DNA from: Aureliella helgolandensis
Lineage (GTDB): Bacteria > Planctomycetota > Planctomycetia > Pirellulales > Pirellulaceae
Direction: 5' to 3'
DNA: 64,000 nt
Assembly (NCBI RefSeq): GCF_007752135.1
Contig: NZ_CP036298.1
Span: forward strand, 6,014,859-6,078,858
Below are positions 40,239-48,935 of the stretch, piece after piece. Under the pieces are notes generated by a model. The model had not been told where the DNA came from and searched no databases. It saw only the letters and a program-made list of their open reading frames with translations. The number at the start of each line of letters is the position of its first letter. Positions within the stretch are counted from its first letter, which is position 1. The translations under genes and the position numbers were made by a program.

Positions 40239-42272
40239 TCAACTTCGGAGTTTCGACCTCAACGCGTGATCACAATCCGACAAGTCAAACGATTCCAGCA
40301 CACCAGGCAATAGGTAGGCCAGCGGCATTTCGTAATGCTCCTCCATGGCAATCTTGGTGAACGCAGGAGGCCGATCGTGGATTCGCAGCCCCTGGACCTG
40401 CTCGGAAAGCACTGCCACGAAGGTAGCAATCAAGGCTCCCCACCCCTGCCCAACAAGCTCAACCTCTTCGTATCCGTAGACTTCCATCCACTGCAGCGTT
40501 CGCAACACATCCCACACCTTCTGTCCCAGGTAGGGGCGTCCCAGCATGAGTCCGTGAACGGCGTAGAAATAGTCGCACCCGTAGGAATCGTCAAACGTAT
40601 TGGTTCCACAAGTATTCGGGAGCGATTCTCCAATCCCGCGAACATCGCAGGTAAAGACCGGAACTTCGGCATCCTCCAATTGCTCCCGCAACCACAGCGA
40701 CTCGCGCAGCTCTTGGTCACTCGAACGGTGGGGCACGTACAAGATTGCTTTTTTCCCCTGGCGACGGGGCCGCGCGAGATGCCTCTCCGGGCTCAACAGG
40801 TAGCTCAGCGCTAAGACGTTGGGTTCAGTCTCGATGGCATAGGCGGTAGCGTACGGTTGCGGGTAGTCGCGTTTGCCGAAATCTCGCAGAATCCGAGCAT
40901 GAGGCGGACTAGCGGGCAATGCAGCCGGAAGCTGCAGTACCTCGCGCACGAGGCCTGGTAGCTGCTCGGGAGCAACTGCCGCTCGTTCTGCAGCCAATTG
41001 GCTGGCCCGCTGGCGCGTAAACCCAAACACCGTGGTCGGCTTCAATTCCCCCACTTGGCCCGATTCGGTGCAGTACAGTGCCTCGTCCGCTTCAAGCTTA
41101 ATTTCCGGCTCTCGTGACGAATCGCTAACTTGAGTTATCTGATTGAAACAGCCGTACATGGCCTCACGATTCTCGATCGAATAACCGTGGTCCGTGGGGC
41201 CAATATGCAGCCGAATATTCTCAGGCTTGCCCAGCAATTCGTAAACTTTGCGTATCCTCCCATACGCTTCCTCGGCACCACGGACATCGAAGAAGTCTCG
41301 CTCTTTCGCCAGGATCACAATCGGCTTGGGCGCCATCGCAATCAGAAAATCTTCATGCTCCAGTCCCAACGCCAACGCGTTCAGGGGACACTGCTCCGTA
41401 TCCGCAGGAAGTTCGTTCTCGGCGTTTCTCAAAAAAGTTGTCACAAAACAAGCGGGCGCCGCCATCGTCCACCGAGGCTCGACACCGCACAGCCAAGTCG
41501 TCATCGTCCCGCCGCCAGAATTGCCGGTAACCCCGACATGCTGCGGATCGATCTCTGGCCTCGTCAGCAGATAGTCGAGTGCGCGAATCCCATCCCAGGC
41601 TCGCCACATTGGAAAATTTTCGCCGACCAAGATCTGTTGGTTTCCGGCATGGATGTGTTCGCGCACTCCCACGCCGACCTGAGAACGCAAATTTTCATCG
41701 GCATACTGCAGCCGCTCACCCTGACCAATGGGATCGAAAATAAGGCAGGCGTATCCCAGACGCGCCAATCCTTGCGAAAAGGACTGGTAGGCCTCCGCTG
41801 CTTTTCCATTGACCGAATGGCCGCAAGTGCCCACGACACCCGGTACGGGAGAGGAGGACTTCGGCAAGTACAAGTTCGCTGTCACCGGAAAATTGGGACG
41901 GCTTTCAAAAATCACTTTTTCGATGGTGTATCCATCGCGATCCAACACGCCGGTCACCCGCGCATTGAGTGGAGTGCGTTCGGGCTGTGGTCCGAAACTC
42001 TCGGCAATCCTCTCGCGCACCGAGCTGACATATGCCTCGGCGTCCGCGTGAGTCTTCAAAGCTGCTTGGGCGTCGAGGCTTCGTTGGTGAGCCGCGCGCA
42101 CCTGCTGCACCAAAAACTCCTGCATCACACGCGGAAATCGCTGCAAAGGCGCTTTCCCGTCAGCAGCCAGAAGCCGTGTTGCCCCCTGAGATGCAAGGGC
42201 TAGTGAAGCACTGGATGCCAACAGGCCGCCGGTCCATTGACGCCGGTCTATGGCACAAAAATTCCTGCTCAT
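40239..42272 (-). CDS. Secreted double alpha/beta-hydrolase (acetylxylan esterase-like)
   Basis: About 677 residues with a Tat-like leader (DRRQWTGGLLASSASLALAS); the ATG at 42272 has GAGGG upstream. The first hydrolase domain (residues ~60-380) has the nucleophile elbow GVTGNSGGGTMTTW and matches acetylxylan-esterase/dienelactone-hydrolase-like enzymes of planctomycetes. The second domain (~500-677) has GQGWG at the elbow position, so the nucleophile Ser is absent and it is probably inactive. It begins 17 bp after tsaD on the same strand, so both likely share a transcript. Confidence 0.88.
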   Translation of the reverse strand: MSRNFCAIDRRQWTGGLLASSASLALASQGATRLLAADGKAPLQRFPRVMQEFLVQQVRAAHQRSLDAQAALKTHADAEAYVSSVRERIAESFGPQPERTPLNARVTGVLDRDGYTIEKVIFESRPNFPVTANLYLPKSSSPVPGVVGTCGHSVNGKAAEAYQSFSQGLARLGYACLIFDPIGQGERLQYADENLRSQVGVGVREHIHAGNQQILVGENFPMWRAWDGIRALDYLLTRPEIDPQHVGVTGNSGGGTMTTWLCGVEPRWTMAAPACFVTTFLRNAENELPADTEQCPLNALALGLEHEDFLIAMAPKPIVILAKERDFFDVRGAEEAYGRIRKVYELLGKPENIRLHIGPTDHGYSIENREAMYGCFNQITQVSDSSREPEIKLEADEALYCTESGQVGELKPTTVFGFTRQRASQLAAERAAVAPEQLPGLVREVLQLPAALPASPPHARILRDFGKRDYPQPYATAYAIETEPNVLALSYLLSPERHLARPRRQGKKAILYVPHRSSDQELRESLWLREQLEDAEVPVFTCDVRGIGESLPNTCGTNTFDDSYGCDYFYAVHGLMLGRPYLGQKVWDVLRTLQWMEVYGYEEVELVGQGWGALIATFVAVLSEQVQGLRIHDRPPAFTKIAMEEHYEMPLAYLLPGVLESFDLSDCDHALRSKLRS

Positions 42273-42289
42273 TGTGATAACCCTCAATC

Positions 42290-43318
42290 CTATTCGCCGC
42301 GTAATAATCCTGGATGAATATCGATGTCTAATGGGGAGTAATCTTGTTGGTCAATCTTTTCCCATGCGATGGCTCCCATGACTGCGTTGTCGGTACACAG
42401 ATCTTTCGGCGCAATCAACAGCTCGACTCCCAATCGCTCTGTCATGGTGGCCAAATCTTGGCGAAGCAGGTCATTTGCCGCTACTCCACCACCGACGCAC
42501 AGCCGTCGAAGCCCTGTCTGCTTGAGCGCCAGCTCGGCTTTGCCGACCACGCAATCAACGGCCGCTTGCTGGAAGCTCGCCGCGAGATTCGACCGCAACT
42601 CCTCGCTCAATTCCAGAGCCCTAAAATCTTGCTTACCAGTCCCAGTGAGTTTGTAACGCACTGCGGTCTTGAGACCTGAGAAACTCATGTTTAAGGTACT
42701 GCGATCTTTCAATAGCGGGCGAGGAAGCGCAAAAGCTGTGGCATCTCCCTCGGCTGCCAGCCGGCTTAAGTGCAATCCGCCCGGATAGGGCAATCCGATC
42801 ATGACCGCGACTTTATCAAACGCCTCTCCCACCGCGTCGTCGATCGTGCCTCCCAAGTACTTCCACCGATTTGCCGCATGGCAGTGATACAGATTCGTAT
42901 GCCCACCACTGACCACAAAGCCGACGCATGGAAAAATCGACTCAGCGCGTCCTAGCTGGCATGCGTAGATGTGTGCCTGCACATGGTTGATCGCCACCAG
43001 CGGCTTGTCCCATGCAACGCACAGCGCCTTTGCGGCAGCCAAGCCCACCAACAGCGAACCGGGCAAGCCAGGTTCCGTCGCTACAGCGATAGCCGCTAGA
43101 TCGCGAGTGGGCTGAATCCCGGATTCCGTCACCACTTTGCGTAGAATGGGAACGATCCGTTCCAGATGAGCCCGCGCCGCCAATTCGGGAACCACCCCCT
43201 GAAAACGTTCGTGCACTTCCTCTTGGCTGGCTACCGCAGAAGCCAGCACGTGGCGTTCACGGGTAATCACCGCTGCGGCCGTTTCATCACAGGTCGTTTC
43301 AATTGCAAGAACGTTCAC
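42290..43318 (-). CDS. tsaD: tRNA N6-adenosine threonylcarbamoyltransferase
   Basis: A 342-residue protein of the Kae1/TsaD family, GTG start at 43318. It transfers threonylcarbamoyl to A37 of ANN-decoding tRNAs, with TsaB, TsaC and TsaE (not in the window). Features are LAIETTCDETAAAV, the metal pair HxxxH in INHVQAHIYA, VSGGHTNLY, GEAFDKVA and CVGGGVAANDLLR. The length is typical. The gene is upstream of the exported hydrolase with a 17-bp gap. Confidence 0.97.
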   Translation of the reverse strand: MNVLAIETTCDETAAAVITRERHVLASAVASQEEVHERFQGVVPELAARAHLERIVPILRKVVTESGIQPTRDLAAIAVATEPGLPGSLLVGLAAAKALCVAWDKPLVAINHVQAHIYACQLGRAESIFPCVGFVVSGGHTNLYHCHAANRWKYLGGTIDDAVGEAFDKVAVMIGLPYPGGLHLSRLAAEGDATAFALPRPLLKDRSTLNMSFSGLKTAVRYKLTGTGKQDFRALELSEELRSNLAASFQQAAVDCVVGKAELALKQTGLRRLCVGGGVAANDLLRQDLATMTERLGVELLIAPKDLCTDNAVMGAIAWEKIDQQDYSPLDIDIHPGLLRGE

Positions 43319-43556
43319 GAAGCATTCATCTCAGTGGTGCGACTGCCCAGCAGCCATGTTTTAGGCGTGCCCATCATAGCACAATTCAGGCGTCCCTTCA
43401 GCCATCGCTGGCGAGAGGTAAAGTTGATCAGGAAATCAAGCCGAGGCGCTGCTCTCGCCAAGAAATCGGTTGCAGCCACGAATAGAATACTGAGGCTGGG
43501 AGGTGCAATCCGTTTTGTCCATTCCCCCTCCTTAGACTTCACCCGATTGGTTGACC

Positions 43557-44154
43557 ATGCATGCCTCACCAGCTCAAGACTTCGACCCAACTCGCATAGA
43601 GCGGCCGGATAGACGTCTGCTGAAATACTACTTCCTTTGTTCGCTGGTGTCGGGCCCCTTCGCTCCCATCGTCCTCATCCCGCTCTGGATGCGTTACGCC
43701 ACCTTACGCCACCTTGCGCTACCGGTTCGATGACACGGGAGTCTCCATGCAATGGGGCGTACTCTTTCGCCAAGAGGTCTACCTGACGTATCGTCGGATT
43801 CAAGACATCCACCTCACTCGCAATCTGCTGCAACGCTGGATGGGTTTGGCCAAGATCAGCCTGCAAACCGCCTCGGGCAGTAGCCAATCGGAGATGACCA
43901 TTGAGGGAATTTTGGAAGTCGACGAGCTGCGAACGTTCCTCTACAGCAAAATGAGAGGCTCAAAAAATGAACACCCCCAGAGCCAGCATGCTCACGAATC
44001 CTCCCCGAGTGCAATGCCAGCCCCCTCAGCGATTCCGCAGGCCGCACAATGCCTGTCGAGCGAATCGAACAGCTTGAGGGCGACCCGCGCCTTGGAGGAA
44101 ATCCGAGATGCGTTACAAGTCTTGGTAGCGAAACAGAAGGGGGAAAACTCATGA
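43557..44154 (+). pseudogene. Bacterial PH-domain gene split by a 10-bp duplication
   Basis: The N-terminal frame (from ATG 43557) runs ERPDRRLLKYYFLCSLVSGPFAPIVLIPLWMRYATLR, then ends at a TGA at 43731-43733. A second frame from 43714 continues RYRFDDTGVSMQWGVLFRQEVYLTYRRIQDIHL, the bPH2 (YdbS-like) core. The break coincides with an exact tandem duplication ACGCCACCTT (43696-43705 and 43706-43715). Removing one copy restores one frame of about 195 residues reading MRYATLRYRFDDTG. A disordered tail (PQSQHAHESSPSAM) leads to a stop that overlaps the next PH gene by ATGA. It may be a real inactivation, a reversible slippage switch or an assembly error. Confidence 0.78.
43696..43715 (+). repeat. 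10-bp frame-breaking tandem duplication
   Basis: ACGCCACCTT is present twice with no spacer, inside the first PH-domain gene. Loss of one copy restores the frame. Confidence 0.92.
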
Positions 44155-44909
44155 GAGTTCCCGAGCAGGTCATCCTCCGAGCAAGCCAATGGTGCTATCG
44201 CGGCGTCTGGCGCTTCGTTACCGACTGGCTAGACGTTCCCGAACAGCCGCCAACGTTTACGGGCGCCAACGACACGCGTATTCAGAGTTTCCGTCCTGCC
44301 GAGGGCTATCTCCGCTACTTAAAACTCTTCTTTTGGATCGGGCTCACTCTCTTCGATGGCGTCCTCTTCGTGGGCTGGATAGTACTGCTCGTTAGTTTCC
44401 CCATTGCCGGTATCCTGCTGGCCGCGCCAATTTGGGCCATTATGATTCTGCCCGATATTGTGGCCTACATCGCGATCCATCTACGGTATGACACCACTTG
44501 GTATGTGCTGAGCGACCGCAGCATGCGAATTCGGCGAGGAATTTGGCTGATTCATGAGACGACGATTACCTACGAGAACATTCAGAACGTGTCGATTCAC
44601 CAAGGCCCCGTGCAACGCTATTTTGGCATTTCCGATGTCCTTGTCGAAACCGCTGGCGGAGGGACTGGCGCGCATGGCGAACAGGTCACGCTCGGTCATG
44701 CCGGAAGACTAGAAGGGGTGGGGAACCCTAGCGAAATCCGCGACCTAATCCTTTCCAAATGGCAGGCCGCCAAATCCGCGGGGCTGGGTGATGAGCCCCA
44801 AGCTCCGCACGCCTCCTCCCCAATCCCGGTAGCGACTCTAGACTCCGAGCCGGATGTTCGACTGCTGGAAGAGATCAGAGATTTAGCCGTCGCATTGGCA
44901 CAAGAATAG
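44151..44909 (+). CDS. Membrane protein with bacterial PH domain (bPH2)
   Basis: A 252-residue protein from ATG 44151, preceded by GGGGGAAAA; its start overlaps the upstream gene's stop. Two hydrophobic segments (LKLFFWIGLTLFDGVLFVGW and IAGILLAAPIWAIMIL) precede the bPH2 domain: LHLRYDTTWYVLSDRSMRIRRGIW, TYENIQNVSIHQGPVQRYFGISDVLVETAG. bPH2 proteins such as YdbS/YdbT occur in adjacent pairs, as here, and associate with the membrane. The biochemical role is unknown. The C-terminal ~50 residues are disordered and end in a short helix like that of its partner. Confidence 0.88.
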   Translation: MRVPEQVILRASQWCYRGVWRFVTDWLDVPEQPPTFTGANDTRIQSFRPAEGYLRYLKLFFWIGLTLFDGVLFVGWIVLLVSFPIAGILLAAPIWAIMILPDIVAYIAIHLRYDTTWYVLSDRSMRIRRGIWLIHETTITYENIQNVSIHQGPVQRYFGISDVLVETAGGGTGAHGEQVTLGHAGRLEGVGNPSEIRDLILSKWQAAKSAGLGDEPQAPHASSPIPVATLDSEPDVRLLEEIRDLAVALAQE

Positions 44910-44937
44910 TCGCTGGACGGCATGGGCCAACAGACCG

Positions 44938-45273
44938 CTAGGCGGCTTCCGGTGACTGCCCAACTTCATGCAAAAAGTCGAACGTGAAAATGCCAGAATC
45001 ATGACCGTCCGAAAAGCCAATGTTGTAGGCATAGTTGCCGACGGGGCGCATGCGAGTGACTTGAATTGGTTGCGTTTCGGCAATCGATAGCACCGGCAGG
45101 AGGCGTGGCTTGGGCGATTCCCCTGAGGTCGCTGAACGCTTTTCACGGCAGGTTGCGCAGGGACAAATTGCTCGCAACTTGGCCGGAGTGTAAATTCGAA
45201 CACTCCCGTCGCTCCACTCAATGCGCAGCTTCCCATCGTCATGGCGTGACAGGGCGGTTGGAATCAATTCCAT
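44938..45273 (-). CDS. DUF971 family protein
   Basis: A 111-residue protein matching DUF971 (the N-terminal domain of gamma-butyrobetaine hydroxylase-like proteins). Features are LRIEWSDGS, LRAICPCATCRE with the Cys-x-Cys-x2-Cys metal-like cluster, and VGNYAYNIGFSDGHDSGIFTFDFL. Bacterial single-domain members are often encoded near Fe-S or Mrp/ApbC genes and are thought to bind metal. No role is proven. It is convergent with the PH-domain gene. Confidence 0.92.
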   Translation of the reverse strand: MELIPTALSRHDDGKLRIEWSDGSVRIYTPAKLRAICPCATCREKRSATSGESPKPRLLPVLSIAETQPIQVTRMRPVGNYAYNIGFSDGHDSGIFTFDFLHEVGQSPEAA

Positions 45274-45320
45274 CGGTTGCGGTCCAAGTTAAGGCTCTCC
45301 TGTGTAGCGTGCCACGCAAC

Positions 45321-46116
45321 TCAGGCGGCTCGCCGAAAATCGGAATCTGCAACCGTCGCTCGAGTTTCACCACTACGACACCTGGGCTGCAAACGTCCAA
45401 CTGTACGCGTCTGCAAATCTTCCAGCAAGGAGGCTAGTTCCGATGTGGTGGGACGCGCGTCGGGGAGGGGGCTCAGCATCGCTCGGCCAAGCGGTGCGGC
45501 CAAGAAGGAGCGGCCCAGCAGCCTCCCAAGCAGGAATGCCACCGAGTAGACATCCTGAGCCGAGGAAGCCTCGAATGGTCCCTCATGGACTTCCGGCGGA
45601 TCAAATCGCGATGCCACGCGCGTCAATTGCGTGCGTCGTCCAATAGGCTCACAGCTTCCAAGTCCCACAAGGGTGACGCGCTGCGCTGCATCCACCAGCA
45701 CATGCTGCTCATGCAATGCTCCGTGACTGTATCCCGCCGCATGCAGACTCTGCAAGGCGAGCATCAACTGGTGGGCCACGCGCAATAATTCCGGCAGGGT
45801 AGGGGAGTGTGTTTGCTGCAACAGCCACTGGGCCATCGGTCGGGCCGCGATGCGTGGGTAAACCAGCAAGGGTTGGGAGCACTCCAGTTCAAACCCTACT
45901 AATGGCAAAAGGTTGGGCTGGCTCAGCAGACGACCAATGGCTGCTTGACGTTGGAAGTACTCGAATGCGGGAGGGGGCAGACTGTCAGACGTGTCATTGG
46001 CATTCCACCCGCTGGTCCCGCTGTACAGCTTTCCGAAGTGCGTAGCGCGCTGATTGCCGCTCGCTGGTGAGCACCAACAACGACTTGAGCCCTCCGGGAA
46101 CGAATCGATTCGCCAC
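45321..46116 (-). pseudogene. Degenerate, frameshifted protein-kinase-like gene
   Basis: Downstream frame (to stop at 45321): a helix-C-like EYFQRQAAIGRLLSQPNLLPL, then LLRVAHQLMLALQSLHAAGYSHGALHEQHVLV, where the usual HRDLKPEN is HGALHEQH, and VGLG replaces DFG. FDPPEVHEG, SAQDVYSVAFLLGRLL and DARPTTSELASLL follow, kinase C-lobe landmarks. Upstream, a different frame from GTG 46116 reads LKSLLVLTSERQSARYALRKAV, a beta2-beta3 with the VAIK-type Lys, and stops at 45994-45996. One base gained around 46005-46045 would explain the split; a single ~264-residue kinase fold is restored. With the catalytic Asp missing it is in any case a pseudokinase. Confidence 0.62.
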
Positions 46117-46638
46117 TGCCCCACTGAACTAACTCTCCAGAATTTACGAACTCCTCCAACTCTTGCACCGCGCCTCGGACAATGCCCGGCCGACAGCCGC
46201 CCAGGGAGTTGAAGTGAGCATGGTGACCTTGGTGATCGAGGGCACCACCACTCGATCGGCAAGCCGCTGGTCGGCGACCGCAACTCGACTTTAATCGACG
46301 ATTTGCGAGTTTGGGCAGAATAGAAATCAACAAATCGGAGGTGAAACGAAGGAAGGCTTCAGTACGAAATGTCACAATACCAATCACCACATTCAGTGGG
46401 TTTAGACTCAAGAAATACTATCTCGACATTTGCTGCCGCTATTGCCGACCGCCTCCTTTAGTATCGACCACTCGGTTGCCGAACATACCCCTTGGGCACA
46501 TCTTCCCGGAGAGTGAGAATCCTTACATTTGCTAGTATTGAAAAGTAAGGCTTAACCTCTCTAGCTGCTGCCACCCGAAGTCCCACCGTGCCGTTGCGTC
46601 TGTCTACCAATGATCTTTTGCGAGATTTAGTTGCTGAA

Positions 46639-48723
46639 ATGAAGTTTACTTCAAATCATTCGACCTATCGAATTGCTGCGAGTTCCTTGGTGTTGGCAGC
46701 TGTGCTGACACCCTTTACCTGCGGGGACGCAGCTAACGGGGCGACAGACACTGCACCGGCAGGATCGGGAGTCACCATCCGGTTGACCCTGGCCCCCAAT
46801 GCAGCCGCACCCAATGCAGCCGTGCCTCAGGCCGTGCCAGAAAATCCGCCCAAGACCCCACCAGCAACTGCCGCTGCAGAAGAGAAGCAAACGGCGCTTG
46901 TGACGCCCAAAGTCATACCACCTTCAGCGACCGTGCCCGCCAAGACAAGCGAACTCCAACTTGGCTTGAACGTCGCGCAGGCCTCGAGCGATGGAGACGA
47001 ACCGCAGAAAAGCGTGCGGGCTTCGGTTGCCGCGAGCAGTGACTTAGAGGATCCAACCATTCCAATGGTTGCCCCCTACGCAGATTCGCAGTCCAGCGAT
47101 TCCATGGCCGATTCGGATTCGTCTGGTAACGCGGTGCATGGGGACAAAGAACATGGGATCGCCGTTTCGACTCGAGGGCAGCGACCGGTCCGTGCCTTAC
47201 CCCAAGAAGAGAGCCCAGGATTGGCCAAGCAGGGAGTTCAGCGTTTTCAACTGATCGGGCACCCTCGCTCACCTGGCGATCGGATCATTCCCTCGGCGTC
47301 CAACCGTTTCAATGCGAACCGCAACTCACGACCAACGGCCACCGCTTCCAAGGCGACGTCCACCCCAATGCTTTCCACGCCGCGTGCGACGGTGGCGACT
47401 AAGACTCCCGCCGCAACGACTTTCGAGCTGGACAACAGCCTGCACGCTTCCGCTCCACTGGAGCTTTCCGGCAACTCCTCATACGATTCTCAGGAAGCTC
47501 TCACGTTTGACGACGCCGACTCCCTGGAATTCTCGCATGCGTTTGCCGAAGAGGAAGCGACTGGCACGGCAGAATGCCCTGGCTCCCCTGAGGGAGACGC
47601 CCTGGCGACGGGCCCGCAGCCTGACGATATCCCGCTAGAGCAGGAAGAGCATCCCTACGACGCGCCGGCTGCCGAGAGCTCTGCAGAACCGATTGCCGAA
47701 ATCATTCAAGCGCCCAACTCGTTCACCACCCGTGAACTCGAGATTCGGCGCGGTATCAACCATTGCTTAAACTACTTCCTAACACACCCAGAAAATGTAG
47801 TTCGACGAGGTCCCTGGGCACTCATGCACGCGACGTTGCCGTTCGGCGTCGAAGCCGAAATCGTGGCGGGAAATCGTCGGGTCAATGCCATCGGTTGGAT
47901 GTGCTACAACGGCGTTTGCGCCAAGCAGCGGATGTTCCAGCCAACGCGCACCGGCTTCCGCACCAATCTTGGCCCCGGCGTGCAAGGACACGAGGGGCAG
48001 TTTTTAGCAATCTTGGCCCAGTCCAAGGTCAGCATTGACTACCCACTTCAAATCGGCAGCCGCAACTATACGATCGCCGATTTGGTGAAGTATGAGATGG
48101 CCACCTGCCGCGAGAAATCCGAACTCACCTTCAAATTAATCGGACTTTCACACTACCTGCCAGCCGACCAACAGTGGCGCGACAATCGTGGCCAAACCTG
48201 GTCACTGGAGAAGATGGTCGCCGAAGAATTAGCCCAACCGGTCATTGGCGCCGCCTGTGGCGGTTCCCACCGCTTGATGGGTCTGAGCTACGCCGTCATT
48301 CGCAGACAACAAGCGGGTTTCCCCATCGATGGACACTGGTATCGGGCCGAACAGTACCTCAACGATTATGTTCAATACGCGTTTACCTTGCAGAATCCCG
48401 ATGGCAGCTTTAGTACGGAATGGTTTGAGGGGCGCGGCGCTGAAGCCAACGTCGAGCGCAAGATGCAGACGACGGGCCATATCCTGGAGTGGCTAATCTA
48501 CACCCTACCCACGGAGTCACTACGCTCCCCTCAAATCCAACTCTCGGTGGAATACCTTCTGAGAACCGTTGGAGCCGACCCAGCGCACGACTGGGCCATT
48601 GGCCCTCGGGGACATGCACTCCGCGCACTAGCTCTCTATCAACAACGCGTTTTCAATGCCGAGCCAGGACAGATGGCACGCTTCGTCGCGCAAACGGAAA
48701 CGCATCCTGCGGTACGGCGCTAG
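46639..48723 (+). CDS. Secreted planctomycete protein with terpenoid-cyclase-like toroid
   Basis: About 694 residues from the ATG at 46639, giving the signal peptide RIAASSLVLAAVLTPFTCGDA; a GTG at 46588 adds 17 residues ahead of it. Residues ~35-380 are low-complexity (Ala/Pro/Thr/Ser/Glu), including an in-frame 15-bp duplication (PNAAAPNAAV). The C-terminal ~320 residues, from TTRELEIRRGINHCLNYFL, show repeated helix pairs (GHEGQFLAILAQ, CGGSHRLMGLSYAV, TLQNPDGSFSTEWFEG, QTTGHILEWLIYTLP) like alpha/alpha-toroid prenyltransferase or terpenoid-cyclase folds. No DxDD or DxDDTA cyclase motif is seen. The function is unknown. Confidence 0.82.
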   Translation: MKFTSNHSTYRIAASSLVLAAVLTPFTCGDAANGATDTAPAGSGVTIRLTLAPNAAAPNAAVPQAVPENPPKTPPATAAAEEKQTALVTPKVIPPSATVPAKTSELQLGLNVAQASSDGDEPQKSVRASVAASSDLEDPTIPMVAPYADSQSSDSMADSDSSGNAVHGDKEHGIAVSTRGQRPVRALPQEESPGLAKQGVQRFQLIGHPRSPGDRIIPSASNRFNANRNSRPTATASKATSTPMLSTPRATVATKTPAATTFELDNSLHASAPLELSGNSSYDSQEALTFDDADSLEFSHAFAEEEATGTAECPGSPEGDALATGPQPDDIPLEQEEHPYDAPAAESSAEPIAEIIQAPNSFTTRELEIRRGINHCLNYFLTHPENVVRRGPWALMHATLPFGVEAEIVAGNRRVNAIGWMCYNGVCAKQRMFQPTRTGFRTNLGPGVQGHEGQFLAILAQSKVSIDYPLQIGSRNYTIADLVKYEMATCREKSELTFKLIGLSHYLPADQQWRDNRGQTWSLEKMVAEELAQPVIGAACGGSHRLMGLSYAVIRRQQAGFPIDGHWYRAEQYLNDYVQYAFTLQNPDGSFSTEWFEGRGAEANVERKMQTTGHILEWLIYTLPTESLRSPQIQLSVEYLLRTVGADPAHDWAIGPRGHALRALALYQQRVFNAEPGQMARFVAQTETHPAVRR
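46795..46824 (+). repeat. 15-bp in-frame duplication in the toroid gene
   Basis: CCCAATGCAGCCGCA (46795-46809) is followed by CCCAATGCAGCCGTG (46810-46824), encoding PNAAAPNAAV. Frame is kept. Confidence 0.8.
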
Positions 48724-48774
48724 CGCGAGCCCCTCTCGGTCGACCCGCTAAAGTTTTCGCGGCCCAGGCCAACT

Positions 48775-48799
48775 TTCGACAAGGGTTGCGATTGTCGAA
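48775..48799. other. Perfect 8-bp inverted repeat (hairpin) after the toroid gene
   Basis: TTCGACAA (48775-48782) and TTGTCGAA (48792-48799) flank 9 bases, 52 bp past the stop and 137 bp before the cyclase start. It could be a terminator without T-tract or an operator for the downstream gene. Confidence 0.4.
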
Positions 48800-48935
48800 C
48801 CATCCATCGTGGACTAAATTGCTGAAGGCTTGAAAACAGGGAACAGAATCGAGCGAACCAAGCGATTCATCGTGGACGAGCCCACCTGCTGTCGCACCCC
48901 ATGCCCCAGTCGAAAATTCAGCTCCAGGCCCACTT

